A stretch of 64,000 nucleotides of DNA from assembly GCA_963825845.1 (NCBI GenBank), contig CAWGVL010000048.1, forward strand, positions 62,001 through 126,000. Reading direction: 5' to 3'. Positions 29,319-37,372 of this stretch are shown here, in pieces (the stretch's first letter is position 1; the number at the start of each line of letters is the position of its first letter). The notes under the pieces are model-generated. The model ran no database searches and was not told the DNA's origin. It was given only the letters and a program-made list of their open reading frames with translations. A program made the position numbers and the translations under genes. This DNA is from DASQDN01 sp963825845 (lineage in GTDB: Bacteria > Acidobacteriota > Terriglobia > Bryobacterales > Bryobacteraceae).

Positions 29319-29465
29319 CGAGTGACACGCGGAAGCTACACCTGCAACCTGCCCGCACAGTTCACAAGCATCGCCGCAAGTGAAGTCACACCCGTAGAAA
29401 ACGTATTCTTTGTGGGTGAACACACGAACGGTCCCTCGTTCACTGAGCCTTCACTCTCTTCATAA
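29319..29465 (+). pseudogene. C-terminal remnant of a flavin monoamine oxidase
   Basis: The frame reads VTRGSYTCNLPAQFTSIAASEV and then NVFFVGEHTNGPSF before its stop. This matches the extreme C-terminus of FAD-dependent amine oxidases (W-x-H-P-x-T-R-G-S-Y-x-C-x-L-P-G-Q-F, then N-L-F-F-A-G-E-H). The preceding DHP triplet is present in another frame just upstream. No other part of the enzyme is visible upstream, so this is a truncated relic about 50 codons long. Its end overlaps the 3' end of the convergent TPR gene by about 26 bases. Confidence 0.6.
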
Positions 29466-30564
29466 CCCAAGTTAAGGGATCATCCTGTGATGCAGATGAC
29501 GTGCACGCCGTGAGGCGCGTACTCCAAAGATCCTCGGCTAGTTTAAGGCGCGATTCAGACAATTCGTTTGTGATCGGCCCCTTGACGCGCTTCGCTTGCA
29601 ATTGATCGGCTTCTTTCAGCAGAGTCTCTCCGGCGTCGGATTCCGGCCTTTTGCAAGCTCGTAAAGCTTCCGAAGCAAGCGAGACCAGGCGCATACTCCG
29701 GTTGTACTTCTCGCGCGACGCCAGGCGCCGAGGAGTGGGATCCAATTCGGTAACGGCGCTGATCGTTGCTATCCGTCGTTTCACCTCATCGTCCGAAGGA
29801 TCTTGTTCGAGCGCCTTCTGCAATGCCCGTTGCGCCGTCCGGTCGTTGCCAGCCTGGAGTTCCACCTTGGCCAACCCCTTGTACGCCGCAACATCGTGCG
29901 GGTTCTCCGTGATCAGTGCTTCATACTGGCCAGCAGCCCTCGCCGGTGAGCCAGCCGCCGCGAAAAGTTCGGCGCTTCTCCGGAGGATAATCGGATCGTG
30001 CTGCGCTGCAGTTTGCAAAATGAGGAGTTCGGCAATCAGTTCGTCATTCGAATGTCTTTGCGCAAGCCACTCGGCCAGTTCCATCCGCACGCGAGTTTGG
30101 TTCGCCGCTGCATCGCCTGGCCACGCCCCATAGATCGCCCGGTGATAATAGGAGTCCGCACCTTCCGGCCGCCCCAGCGCAATCAGGACACGAGCCATCA
30201 GTAGGTTCGCGCGGGCGTCGTTAGACCTGCGGGTCAACATGTCGCGAAGCGTCGATTCCGCTCTGTCAAGATCTCCTGCCGACAACAATGCTTGCGCATA
30301 CCCCAACGCATACTCAGGATCGTCTCGCACCAGGGAGTGTGCGCGCTGATACCGGGACACGGCATCCTTGCCCCGGTTTTCCGCAAGGAGTCGCTTACCA
30401 TCCGCTGCCAGCCGGCTTGCTTCACTGCGAATTTCGTTGTGTTCCATCCCCGCCAGAAATCGGTCAACCACAAAAAGGCCAGCCATGATGCCGCCAATAG
30501 CGAGGATTAAACCCGGCGTTAAGCCCTTCCACTCTGCGGCAGTCACATTGACCGATGGGTTCAC
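29440..30564 (-). CDS. Membrane-anchored tetratricopeptide-repeat protein
   Basis: The 374-residue protein starts at a GTG, has one N-terminal membrane helix (residues 17-36, GLILAIGGIMAGLFVVDRFL), and then a string of TPR-like helical pairs from about residue 45 to 265. Examples are GKDAVSRYQRAHSLVRDDPEYALGYAQALL, GDLDRAESTLRDMLTRRSNDARANLLMARVL and GNDRTAQRALQKALEQDPSDDEV. It should project a protein-interaction scaffold into the periplasm. It lies downstream of the ClC gene on the same strand, and its start falls 101 bases inside that gene's end, so the two are translated from overlapping frames. The partner is unknown. Confidence 0.75.
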   Translation of the reverse strand: MNPSVNVTAAEWKGLTPGLILAIGGIMAGLFVVDRFLAGMEHNEIRSEASRLAADGKRLLAENRGKDAVSRYQRAHSLVRDDPEYALGYAQALLSAGDLDRAESTLRDMLTRRSNDARANLLMARVLIALGRPEGADSYYHRAIYGAWPGDAAANQTRVRMELAEWLAQRHSNDELIAELLILQTAAQHDPIILRRSAELFAAAGSPARAAGQYEALITENPHDVAAYKGLAKVELQAGNDRTAQRALQKALEQDPSDDEVKRRIATISAVTELDPTPRRLASREKYNRSMRLVSLASEALRACKRPESDAGETLLKEADQLQAKRVKGPITNELSESRLKLAEDLWSTRLTACTSSASQDDPLTWVMKRVKAQ

Positions 30565-32269
30565 AACGTCCCTCGTCCGATCCGTACGCGTCCAGCGTTT
30601 CGCCCAGAGTCACCACTCCGAGCAGAGTGTGAACGTCCGCCCGGCTCACGACGGGCAACACATCAATCCCGGCTTCGCCCATCTTCTCGAGCGCCAAGCT
30701 CAGCGGCTGATCCGGATAAATATAAGGGAATGACCCTCCCGGCGAAATAAGATCCCCTGCCGTAGCGGCGTTGTTCGCCGCCATCGCCTGCGTCCGTGTT
30801 ACTACCCCCAACAGACCTTCCGAGTTGGTGATCGGCCAGGCGTTGCGTGTCTTTTCTTTAAGTTGTTCCGCGATCGATGCGAGACTGGAATCGGCCCGTA
30901 TCGGATGATCCTTGCGCATGATGTCGGCAACCCTCATGCGCTCAAAGTGCTCTCGTGATTCAGCCCCGGGCAGCACGATGCCCTGCTGATGCGCCAAAGC
31001 CTCGTAAATCGGTTGAGGTTGAAGCTTGTAAGAAACGAAGTAACTGATCAAATTCGAGATCATGAGCGGCACGATGATCGAATAGTCGCGCGTCATTTCG
31101 AAGATCATAATGACCGACGTCAACGGGGTACGCACGATACCCGCGAATGCAGTTCCCATTCCGACAAGCGCATACGCGCCGGGATCCGCCGTCCCCGTAG
31201 GAAACAGCGAATGAGCGATACTTCCAACCACACCGCCGATCGTTGCCCCGATAAAGAGGCTTGGCCCGAAGATGCCGCCCGCATTCCCGGATGAGTAACA
31301 GGTCGCTGTGGCGAAGATCTTCAAGATCGCAAGCATAGCCACGCTGGTCAGCAGCATGTCTCCGCCGAGCACTCGTTCCACGTAGTCGTACCCGACTCCA
31401 AGCACCTCCGGCACAAACAATCCCAGGCTGCCTACGAACAGGCCGCCGGCTACAGGCTGAATCCATTTGGTCGATACCGGGAGCTTCATGAACCAGCTCC
31501 GGATTCTCAGCAAAAGCTTGACGAAGAAGACCGAACCCAGTCCGCCAACAAGGCCGAGCACAGCGTAGATCAACAGCTCAGCAGGATTGACAAGGTGATA
31601 CGCAGGCACGTGAAAGAGCGGCTCGTCGCCGAGAATCAGATGCAGCACCATCCACGACGTAGCGGAGCTCAGAACTACGGAGCCGAGAACCGGCGCATGA
31701 AGGTCGCCGAGAATCTCTTCCAACGAAAACAGGACCGCTGCAATTGGCGTGTTGAACGCTGCCGCAAGAGCCGCAGACGATCCTACGGGGATCAACGCCT
31801 TCACATTCTTCTGGCTCAATCCGAAACGCCGTCCCAGCACCGACGCGATGCCTGCGCCGATTTGCACCGAAGGCCCTTCGCGGCCCAGAGCGATGCCGCT
31901 AGCCAGGGACACCGAACAGCAAAAGAACTTTCCGAGAACGGTCCGCGTTGAGATGTAGCCCTCAGTAATGAAGATCGCGAACTTCGTTTGCGGAATTCCG
32001 CTGCCGCGAGCATCCGGAAAGAATCTCCAAAGCAGGTAGCCGGTCACTAGCGAGCCAATCGTGGGAATCAACACGCGGCGGAATGCTGCTCCATCCGCCG
32101 GATACATCCGCGCGGCCAATCGTCCCGTCAGCAGAATGAACGCAACAATCACGAGGCCGACGAAAGCCCCGATAACGATGCTGAGTCCAAGCGTAACGTG
32201 ATCTTCCCGGCTCCGAATTTTCCCTGCCCATTCGCGCAATCGGGACGAGTCGGCTGGATACGACGGCAT
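30464..32269 (-). CDS. ClC-family chloride channel/transporter with C-terminal CBS pair
   Basis: The 601-residue protein has the three ClC selectivity-filter motifs: GSGIPQTK (about 105), GREGPSVQIGAGIAS (about 145), whose Glu is the gating/proton glutamate of ClC exchangers, and GGIFGPSLFIGA (about 345). About ten hydrophobic helices are seen, followed from about residue 450 by two CBS domains (MRKDHPIRADSSLASIAEQL and DQPLSLALEKMGEAGIDVLPVVSRAD). The C-terminal 35 residues after the CBS pair are unlike the family and overlap the TPR gene, so a late frameshift is possible. It is divergent from the copper operon; the shared 95-bp gap holds the copper promoter. Confidence 0.88.
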   Translation of the reverse strand: MPSYPADSSRLREWAGKIRSREDHVTLGLSIVIGAFVGLVIVAFILLTGRLAARMYPADGAAFRRVLIPTIGSLVTGYLLWRFFPDARGSGIPQTKFAIFITEGYISTRTVLGKFFCCSVSLASGIALGREGPSVQIGAGIASVLGRRFGLSQKNVKALIPVGSSAALAAAFNTPIAAVLFSLEEILGDLHAPVLGSVVLSSATSWMVLHLILGDEPLFHVPAYHLVNPAELLIYAVLGLVGGLGSVFFVKLLLRIRSWFMKLPVSTKWIQPVAGGLFVGSLGLFVPEVLGVGYDYVERVLGGDMLLTSVAMLAILKIFATATCYSSGNAGGIFGPSLFIGATIGGVVGSIAHSLFPTGTADPGAYALVGMGTAFAGIVRTPLTSVIMIFEMTRDYSIIVPLMISNLISYFVSYKLQPQPIYEALAHQQGIVLPGAESREHFERMRVADIMRKDHPIRADSSLASIAEQLKEKTRNAWPITNSEGLLGVVTRTQAMAANNAATAGDLISPGGSFPYIYPDQPLSLALEKMGEAGIDVLPVVSRADVHTLLGVVTLGETLDAYGSDEGRCEPIGQCDCRRVEGLNAGFNPRYWRHHGWPFCG

Positions 32270-32315
32270 CTTCCTTCAGAATAAGGGCGAACAAGGGCGG
32301 GCCCATCATTGCAAC

Positions 32316-32360
32316 TTGCATCATACCCCCCTGGGGTATATACTGAGTTCGGAGGACTTC
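32316..32360 (+). promoter_or_regulatory. Copper-responsive promoter with CsoR-type operator
   Basis: A -35-like TTGCAT (32316-32321) and a -10-like TATACT (32339-32344) are separated by exactly 17 bp. Within the spacer and touching the -10 is a perfect inverted repeat ATACCCC-cct-GGGGTAT (32323-32339), the G/C-tract pseudo-palindrome typical of CsoR-family repressors. A GGAGGA ribosome-binding site at 32351-32356 precedes the copZ ATG at 32365. The placement predicts repression by occluding RNA polymerase, released when the csoR product of the same operon binds Cu(I). Confidence 0.72.
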
Positions 32361-32364
32361 ATCG

Positions 32365-32577
32365 ATGTCAGAAATCGTAAACCTGAAAATCGACGGCATG
32401 CACTGCGACGCTTGCATCCGGCGCGTAAAGACCGCCCTCAGCCGCGTTCCGGGTGTCGAAGTGCAGGATGTCGCGCTTGGCTCCGCGCGCGTTACTACTG
32501 ATCCCGCAACCGTGCGCCCCAAGGACGTCGTCAAGGCAGTCGAGGACATCGGGTATGAAGCTCGAACAAGCCAATGA
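32365..32577 (+). CDS. copZ: Copper chaperone, heavy-metal-associated domain
   Basis: The 70-residue HMA-domain protein has the ferredoxin-like beta-alpha-beta-beta-alpha-beta pattern and the metal-binding GMHCDAC motif (Cys at about 14 and 17), where most chaperones have G-M-T/S-C-x-x-C. It would carry Cu(I) to the P-type ATPase encoded next. The gene is first in the copZ-copA-csoR operon, behind a CsoR-type operator, and its last 23 bases overlap the copA start. Confidence 0.88.
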   Translation: MSEIVNLKIDGMHCDACIRRVKTALSRVPGVEVQDVALGSARVTTDPATVRPKDVVKAVEDIGYEARTSQ

Positions 32578-34912
32578 CGCCACTGCGAAGGTAACCTTCC
32601 CAGTCACGGGAATGACATGCGCAGCTTGCCAGTCCTTCCTCGAGAAGACACTCGCAAAGCAGCCGGGCGTTGACGCTGCGTCGGTCAACCTGATGATGAA
32701 CAGTGCAACCGTCGAGTTCCACCCCGAAGTAGTCACACCGCAAAACCTGGTTGACGCGGTCCGAGAGACCGGATACGGAGCCGAACTGCCGTCGTTCGAG
32801 ACATCGGTGTTGCAGGAACAGGAGGCGCATTATGAAAAGCTCCGGTCCGACTACATCGCGATCCGGCGCAAAGCGATCTTCAGCCTTATAGCAGGCGCGA
32901 TCGCGATGGTTTTGTCCATGCCGTTGATGACCGCCAGCGGCAATCACGGGGCGCACGCCGCCGCGGACCCGCTGCTGCGCTGGACCATGGAAACCCTCGA
33001 TCCGGCTTTGCAGCGAATTGTTCCCTCGCTGTACAACATGAATCGAACGCTCCTGAGCTACGGCTTGCTGGCACTGACGCTGTTCGTCATGGCTTGGGCC
33101 GGTCGCAGGTTCTATGTCAAAGCTTGGGCCGCGCTGCGTAACCGCACATCGGACATGAACACACTCGTGTCCATCGGCACGGGCGCGGCTTTCCTCTTTT
33201 CGGCCGCCGCGACCATCGCGCCTGGACTCTTCGTTCGGCACGGTCTGAATCCGGACGTCTACTATGAAGCCGTCATCTTCATCATTGCCCTCGTGTTGAC
33301 TGGTTCGACGCTCGAAGCTCGCGCAAAAGGCCGGACCGCGGCCGCATTGCGAAAGCTCGTTCAGCTTCAACCCAAAACGGCCCGCGTGCGACGCGGCTCC
33401 GCGGAAGTCGATATCCCTGTCGAAACGCTCGCGATTGGCGACATCGTCATCGTGCGGCCGGGCGAACGAATCCCAGCCGACGGTCAGGTCGTTCACGGTT
33501 CCACGGACATCGATGAATCCATGCTCACCGGCGAAAGCATTCCCGTCGCAAAGACGACAGGCTCCCGAGTCATCGGCGGAACAGTCAATAAGACGGGCGC
33601 GCTCGATTTCCGCGTGACAGCGGTCGGCGCGTCCAGCACCTTATCTCAGATCATCCGCCTGCTCCGCGACGCGCAGAGTGAGAAAGCGCCCATCCAACGT
33701 CTGGCCGATCGCATCAGCAGCATCTTCGTCCCGACTGTGATCGCGATTTCCGTTGTGACATTCGCAGCCTGGTGGTTCCTTGCGCCAGGCGCGCCCATCG
33801 CTCAGGCCGTCGCTGCCGCTATTTCAGTCCTGATCATCGCGTGTCCATGCGCAATGGGGCTTGCAGTGCCTACGGCTGTAATGGTCGCCACCGGACGCGG
33901 CGCTGAATTCGGCCTGTTGTTCAAAGGTGGCGAAGCGCTGGAGCGCTTGCAGCAAGTCGACACAGTGGTGCTCGACAAGACGGGCACGATCACGATGGGT
34001 AGACCTGATGTAACCGACGTAATCGTGTTGAACCCGGAGTGGACCGAAGGCGAGTTTCTCCGAGTTGCCGCAGGTCTCGAACGCTCCAGCGAACATCCCT
34101 TGGCGGAAGCCGTGGTTCGTTATGCGGAGGAGCACGGCATCAACCCGCCCCGTGCGGAGAGCTTCCAATCCTACACGGGCAAGGGCGCCTCCGGAGTTGT
34201 CGAAGGACACGCAGTGCTCGTGGGGAACGCAGCCCTCATGGCTGACTGGAGCATCGCCGCGGACCAGCGCGCGTCAGCATTTGCCCAACAAGGGAAAACG
34301 CCATTGTTCATTTCAATCGACGGGGAAGCAGCAGGCATTATCGCCGTCGCGGACACGATCCGTTCTGAATCCCCTGCTGCCATCGATGCGCTGAAACGCG
34401 AAGGCCTTCGTGTCGTGATGCTCACCGGTGACAATGAGCAGACCGCCCAAGCAATAGCAAAGCAGGCCGGAATCGATGAGGTCTCTGCGGGCTTGTTGCC
34501 CGAAGGAAAGCTGGAGACGATCAAACGGTTGCAGTCGCAAGGCCGGATCGTGGCCATGGCTGGCGACGGTATCAACGATGCGCCCGCGTTAGCCGCGGCG
34601 GACACCGGCATTGCCATGGCGACAGGAACGGACATTGCGATGGAGGCAGCGGACGTAACACTGATGAGGAGTGATCTCTCCGGTATAGCGAAAGCAATCG
34701 CGCTATCCCGAGCCACAATGCGCGTCATGCGGCAGAACCTCTTCTGGGCTTTCATCTATAACGTCATCGGAATTCCGGTCGCGGCCGGCTTGCTGTATCC
34801 GCTCTTCGGAATTCTACTTAGCCCGGTACTCGCGAGTGCAGCCATGGCGCTGAGTTCCGTCAGTGTCGTGTCGAACAGTCTCCGGCTGCGCCACGCCAGA
34901 TTGGAATCGTAG
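32555..34912 (+). CDS. copA: Cu(I)-translocating P1B-type ATPase
   Basis: The 785-residue pump exports copper across the inner membrane. The start is the ATG at 32555, inside the end of copZ; an earlier in-frame ATG would add 34 residues of antisense-like sequence. Domains are an HMA domain with C-A-A-C (Cys22, Cys25), the actuator motif (MLTGES near 323), the membrane ion site Cys430-Pro-Cys432, the phosphorylated Asp474 in DKTGTIT, the nucleotide-binding HP motif (SSEHPLAEAV), and GDGINDAPAL. A His-containing loop at 130-136 lies between the first membrane helices. The copZ overlap indicates translational coupling. Confidence 0.95.
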   Translation: MKLEQANDATAKVTFPVTGMTCAACQSFLEKTLAKQPGVDAASVNLMMNSATVEFHPEVVTPQNLVDAVRETGYGAELPSFETSVLQEQEAHYEKLRSDYIAIRRKAIFSLIAGAIAMVLSMPLMTASGNHGAHAAADPLLRWTMETLDPALQRIVPSLYNMNRTLLSYGLLALTLFVMAWAGRRFYVKAWAALRNRTSDMNTLVSIGTGAAFLFSAAATIAPGLFVRHGLNPDVYYEAVIFIIALVLTGSTLEARAKGRTAAALRKLVQLQPKTARVRRGSAEVDIPVETLAIGDIVIVRPGERIPADGQVVHGSTDIDESMLTGESIPVAKTTGSRVIGGTVNKTGALDFRVTAVGASSTLSQIIRLLRDAQSEKAPIQRLADRISSIFVPTVIAISVVTFAAWWFLAPGAPIAQAVAAAISVLIIACPCAMGLAVPTAVMVATGRGAEFGLLFKGGEALERLQQVDTVVLDKTGTITMGRPDVTDVIVLNPEWTEGEFLRVAAGLERSSEHPLAEAVVRYAEEHGINPPRAESFQSYTGKGASGVVEGHAVLVGNAALMADWSIAADQRASAFAQQGKTPLFISIDGEAAGIIAVADTIRSESPAAIDALKREGLRVVMLTGDNEQTAQAIAKQAGIDEVSAGLLPEGKLETIKRLQSQGRIVAMAGDGINDAPALAAADTGIAMATGTDIAMEAADVTLMRSDLSGIAKAIALSRATMRVMRQNLFWAFIYNVIGIPVAAGLLYPLFGILLSPVLASAAMALSSVSVVSNSLRLRHARLES

Positions 34913-34915
34913 CTT

Positions 34916-35221
34916 ATGGCCGCATCAACACGCAAAGCTATCTCAGTCGATCCGGATACGAAGACCGCGAATATCAAGCGCCTCCGAAGGATCGAAGGCC
35001 AGGTTCGCGGCATACAGAAGATGGTGGAGGAAGATCGTTACTGTGCCGACATCATCGTGCAAGTCGCTGCCGTACAGGAGGCTTTACGCGGAGTGGCGCG
35101 GTCGCTCATGCGGAATCATCTTCATCACTGCGCCGCGCACACTTTGCACTCCGGCTCACCCGACGAACAACGCGCTATGTACGACGAATTGCTTGACCTG
35201 ATCTACAAGCACCTCCGCTAA
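34916..35221 (+). CDS. csoR: CsoR/FrmR-family copper-sensing repressor
   Basis: The 101-residue all-helical DUF156 protein starts four bases after copA. The Cu(I) ligands of CsoR are all present at the right spacing: Cys43 (RYCADIIVQ), His68 and Cys72 (NHLHHC), the 25- and 4-residue intervals of the Mycobacterium protein. The DNA-contacting basic helix is IKRLRRIEGQVRGIQKM. It should bind the G/C-tract palindrome upstream of copZ when copper is low, giving autoregulation of the operon. FrmR (formaldehyde) and RcnR (nickel/cobalt) paralogues use Cys/His at other positions, which makes copper the best guess. Confidence 0.92.
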   Translation: MAASTRKAISVDPDTKTANIKRLRRIEGQVRGIQKMVEEDRYCADIIVQVAAVQEALRGVARSLMRNHLHHCAAHTLHSGSPDEQRAMYDELLDLIYKHLR

Positions 35222-35247
35222 CGCGCGTGTGTAAAACTGGAAGGTTT

Positions 35248-35556
35248 ATGAGCGATTCGGAAGTCCAGCAAGCCGATGAGATGCCGATTCCTCCGGCTAC
35301 CTTTGAGTTCTTTGTTCTATCCATGAAGATGCAAGCCGAGATGTCGATGGGCCTCATCCATTTTGGTGAGGAGAAGGATCGGCCCGAGCCTGACCTGCGC
35401 GTCGCGCGTCACTCGATTGATCTGCTCTCGATGATTGCGGAGAAGACGAAGGGAAACCTCACTCTCGACGAGCAGCGGCTGATCGAGAACTCCCTCACTG
35501 AACTGCGATTCAGGTTCGTACAGGTAAGCGAATCACGGCCGAAGCAAGCAGAGTAA
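35248..35556 (+). CDS. DUF1844 domain protein
   Basis: The 102-residue protein (ATG at 35248, preceded by GGAAGG) matches DUF1844, a small helical family conserved in Acidobacteria and Deltaproteobacteria. Its core reads TFEFFVLSMKMQAEMSMGLIHFGEE and PDLRVARHSIDLLSMIAEKTKGNLTLDEQRLIENSLTELRFRFVQV. No function is established for the family. Its stop overlaps the ATG of the next gene (TAATG), so it is coupled to the metallo-hydrolase. Confidence 0.85.
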   Translation: MSDSEVQQADEMPIPPATFEFFVLSMKMQAEMSMGLIHFGEEKDRPEPDLRVARHSIDLLSMIAEKTKGNLTLDEQRLIENSLTELRFRFVQVSESRPKQAE

Positions 35557-36338
35557 TGCCAGAAGTCAATATCACGGTGCTCGGTTCCGGCACCAGCATG
35601 GGCGTGCCTACGCTCGGATGCAGTTGCGCTGTCTGTCATTCGGACGATCCGCGCGATAATCGTCTGCGCCCGTCGATCATGCTGCAGTATCACGGCCGCA
35701 CGGTATTGATCGACACCACACCCGATTTTAGGCAACAGGCGTTGCGGGAGCGTATCGCGCGGATTGACGCGATCCTGTTTACGCACTCGCATGCTGACCA
35801 CATCATGGGGCTCGACGATGTGCGACCCCTGAATTTGCGTCAAAAGCAGGAGATTCCCATTTACGGTTCGGCCGAGACTCTCAACAGAATTCAGGACTCG
35901 TTCCGGTATATTTTTGAGAACTCGAATTCCGAGTCGACGGTCCCCAAACTCAGTGTTCATCCGCTGCCGTCGGAAGGCGTAGAACTCTTTGGCGTGCACT
36001 TCACGCCGATCCTCCTTCATCACGGCCGCTCGTTCGTCTATGGCTACAGGTTTGGCTCGGCTGCATATTTGACGGACCATAGCCTGATTCCAGAGGAATC
36101 TATTGCGAAACTCGGCAACTTGGATGTCCTCTTCCTCGACGCGCTTCGTCACAAGCCGCACCCGACCCACACCACGGTAAAGCGCGCTCTTGCGTACGTG
36201 GAGCAGCTCTCACCGAAACGGGCGTTCTTCACCCACATCAGCCACGATTTGCCCCATGAAGAAACCGAACGGAACTTTCCGGAAGGCGTGCGGCTTGCGT
36301 TCGACGGCTTGCGAATCACGGTCGGAGACTCTCGCTGA
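35556..36338 (+). CDS. MBL-fold metallo-hydrolase (PhnP-like)
   Basis: The 260-residue protein has the metallo-beta-lactamase metal motif HSHADH (about residue 75) and later histidines in HHGRSF and HISHDLPH. The N-terminal GSGTSMGVPTLGCSCAVC carries the Cys pattern that binds a structural zinc in PhnP-like cyclic phosphodiesterases. Other subfamily members hydrolyse cyclic ribose phosphates or lipoyl/octanoyl groups, so only the hydrolase class is firm. It is cytosolic and translationally coupled to the DUF1844 gene. The downstream ribF begins at the next base after its stop. Confidence 0.85.
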   Translation: MPEVNITVLGSGTSMGVPTLGCSCAVCHSDDPRDNRLRPSIMLQYHGRTVLIDTTPDFRQQALRERIARIDAILFTHSHADHIMGLDDVRPLNLRQKQEIPIYGSAETLNRIQDSFRYIFENSNSESTVPKLSVHPLPSEGVELFGVHFTPILLHHGRSFVYGYRFGSAAYLTDHSLIPEESIAKLGNLDVLFLDALRHKPHPTHTTVKRALAYVEQLSPKRAFFTHISHDLPHEETERNFPEGVRLAFDGLRITVGDSR

Positions 36339-37290
36339 ATGTTTCGGGTCTTCCGCAGCCTGGCTGAGATCGGCCCGGACGCCAGGCCGGCTGCTGTAGC
36401 GGTCGGCAACTTCGATGGCGTTCATCCGGCCATCGTCGATTGTTCCGCCGTGTGGTGAAAGCATCGATGGAAAACGGTTGGATTCCGTCCGTACTCACGT
36501 TCGATCCGCATCCGACCAGGGTTGTCGCGCCGAGCCGCGCAGCCCAGTTGTTGACCACGGCCGAAGAACGCTGGCCGATGATGCGCGAAGAAGGTATTCA
36601 GCAGGTCATCGTGCTGCCGTTTGACCGTGAGTTCGCGAGCCTGAGCCCCGAGGAGTTCGCTCGAAAGATCCTCGTCGCTGGCGTGGGAGCGGCGGCTGTA
36701 TACGTTGGTGAGAACTTCCGGTTCGGCGCGCGCCAGGCTGGAGATGTGCGCTTGCTGAAACAACTCGGGGAGCAACTCGGCTTCCTCGTCGAGGTTGTGC
36801 CCAGCGTCTACGTGCGCGGCCGGATGGCGTCGAGCACTGAAGTTCGCAACCTTCTACTAAACGGCCAGGTCTCTTTAGCCTGCCGACTGCTGGAGCGGCC
36901 CTATTGGATTCAGGGCAGCATCGTGACCGGATTCGGTATTGGATCGAAGAGACCGTACCGACCCTGAATCTCGATACCGCCGCCGAAATCCTGCCGGCAG
37001 ATGGCGTCTATATTACCCGCACCACGGACCTGAACGACGGACGTCAATGGCAGTCGATCAGCAATATCGGAATGCGTCCGACGTTCGACGGGTCGAAGCG
37101 TACGATCGAGACGTTTCTGCTCTCCCCCTTCGATGGCGTCACACCAAGTCGCATACGCCTGGAGTTCTTGAAGCGCGTCCGGGATGAGCGAAAGTTCGAC
37201 TCGCCCGAAGCCCTGAAATCGCAGATTTTGCAGGATGTAAAACGTGCGAATACTTACTTCCGCCGGACGGGCGTTTTGAGGCCCGTGTGA
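36339..37290 (+). pseudogene. ribF: Bifunctional riboflavin kinase/FAD synthetase, two frameshifts
   Basis: RibF makes FMN and FAD from riboflavin and is essential in most bacteria. The start at 36339 reads RPAAVAVGNFDGVHP; a lost G (GGG to GG, near 36428) breaks the G-x-F-D-G-V-H-x-G-H motif. The frame resumes as VLTFDPHPTRVVAP...YVGENFRFGARQAGDVRLL, the FAD-synthetase domain. A second loss (AA to A, near 36951) breaks GFGIGSKRT-VPTLNL, after which the riboflavin-kinase domain (DGVYITRT, SISNIGMRPTFDG, TIETFLL) continues to its stop. Because both halves are perfectly conserved and the losses are in short homopolymers, I read this as an intact gene with two assembly errors. Confidence 0.85.
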
Positions 37291-37372
37291 TAAAATTCAA
37301 CTTAGGGAAAAGCCCCGAACGTCTTTAGTAAATCCAGTACAACCCGCAACTTACCGATAGGGAGGAATTCAT

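Noticed and set aside
32531..33496. A 321-codon minus-strand open frame
   Set aside because: It lies antisense to copA, which has all P-type ATPase motifs; the shadow has no domain.
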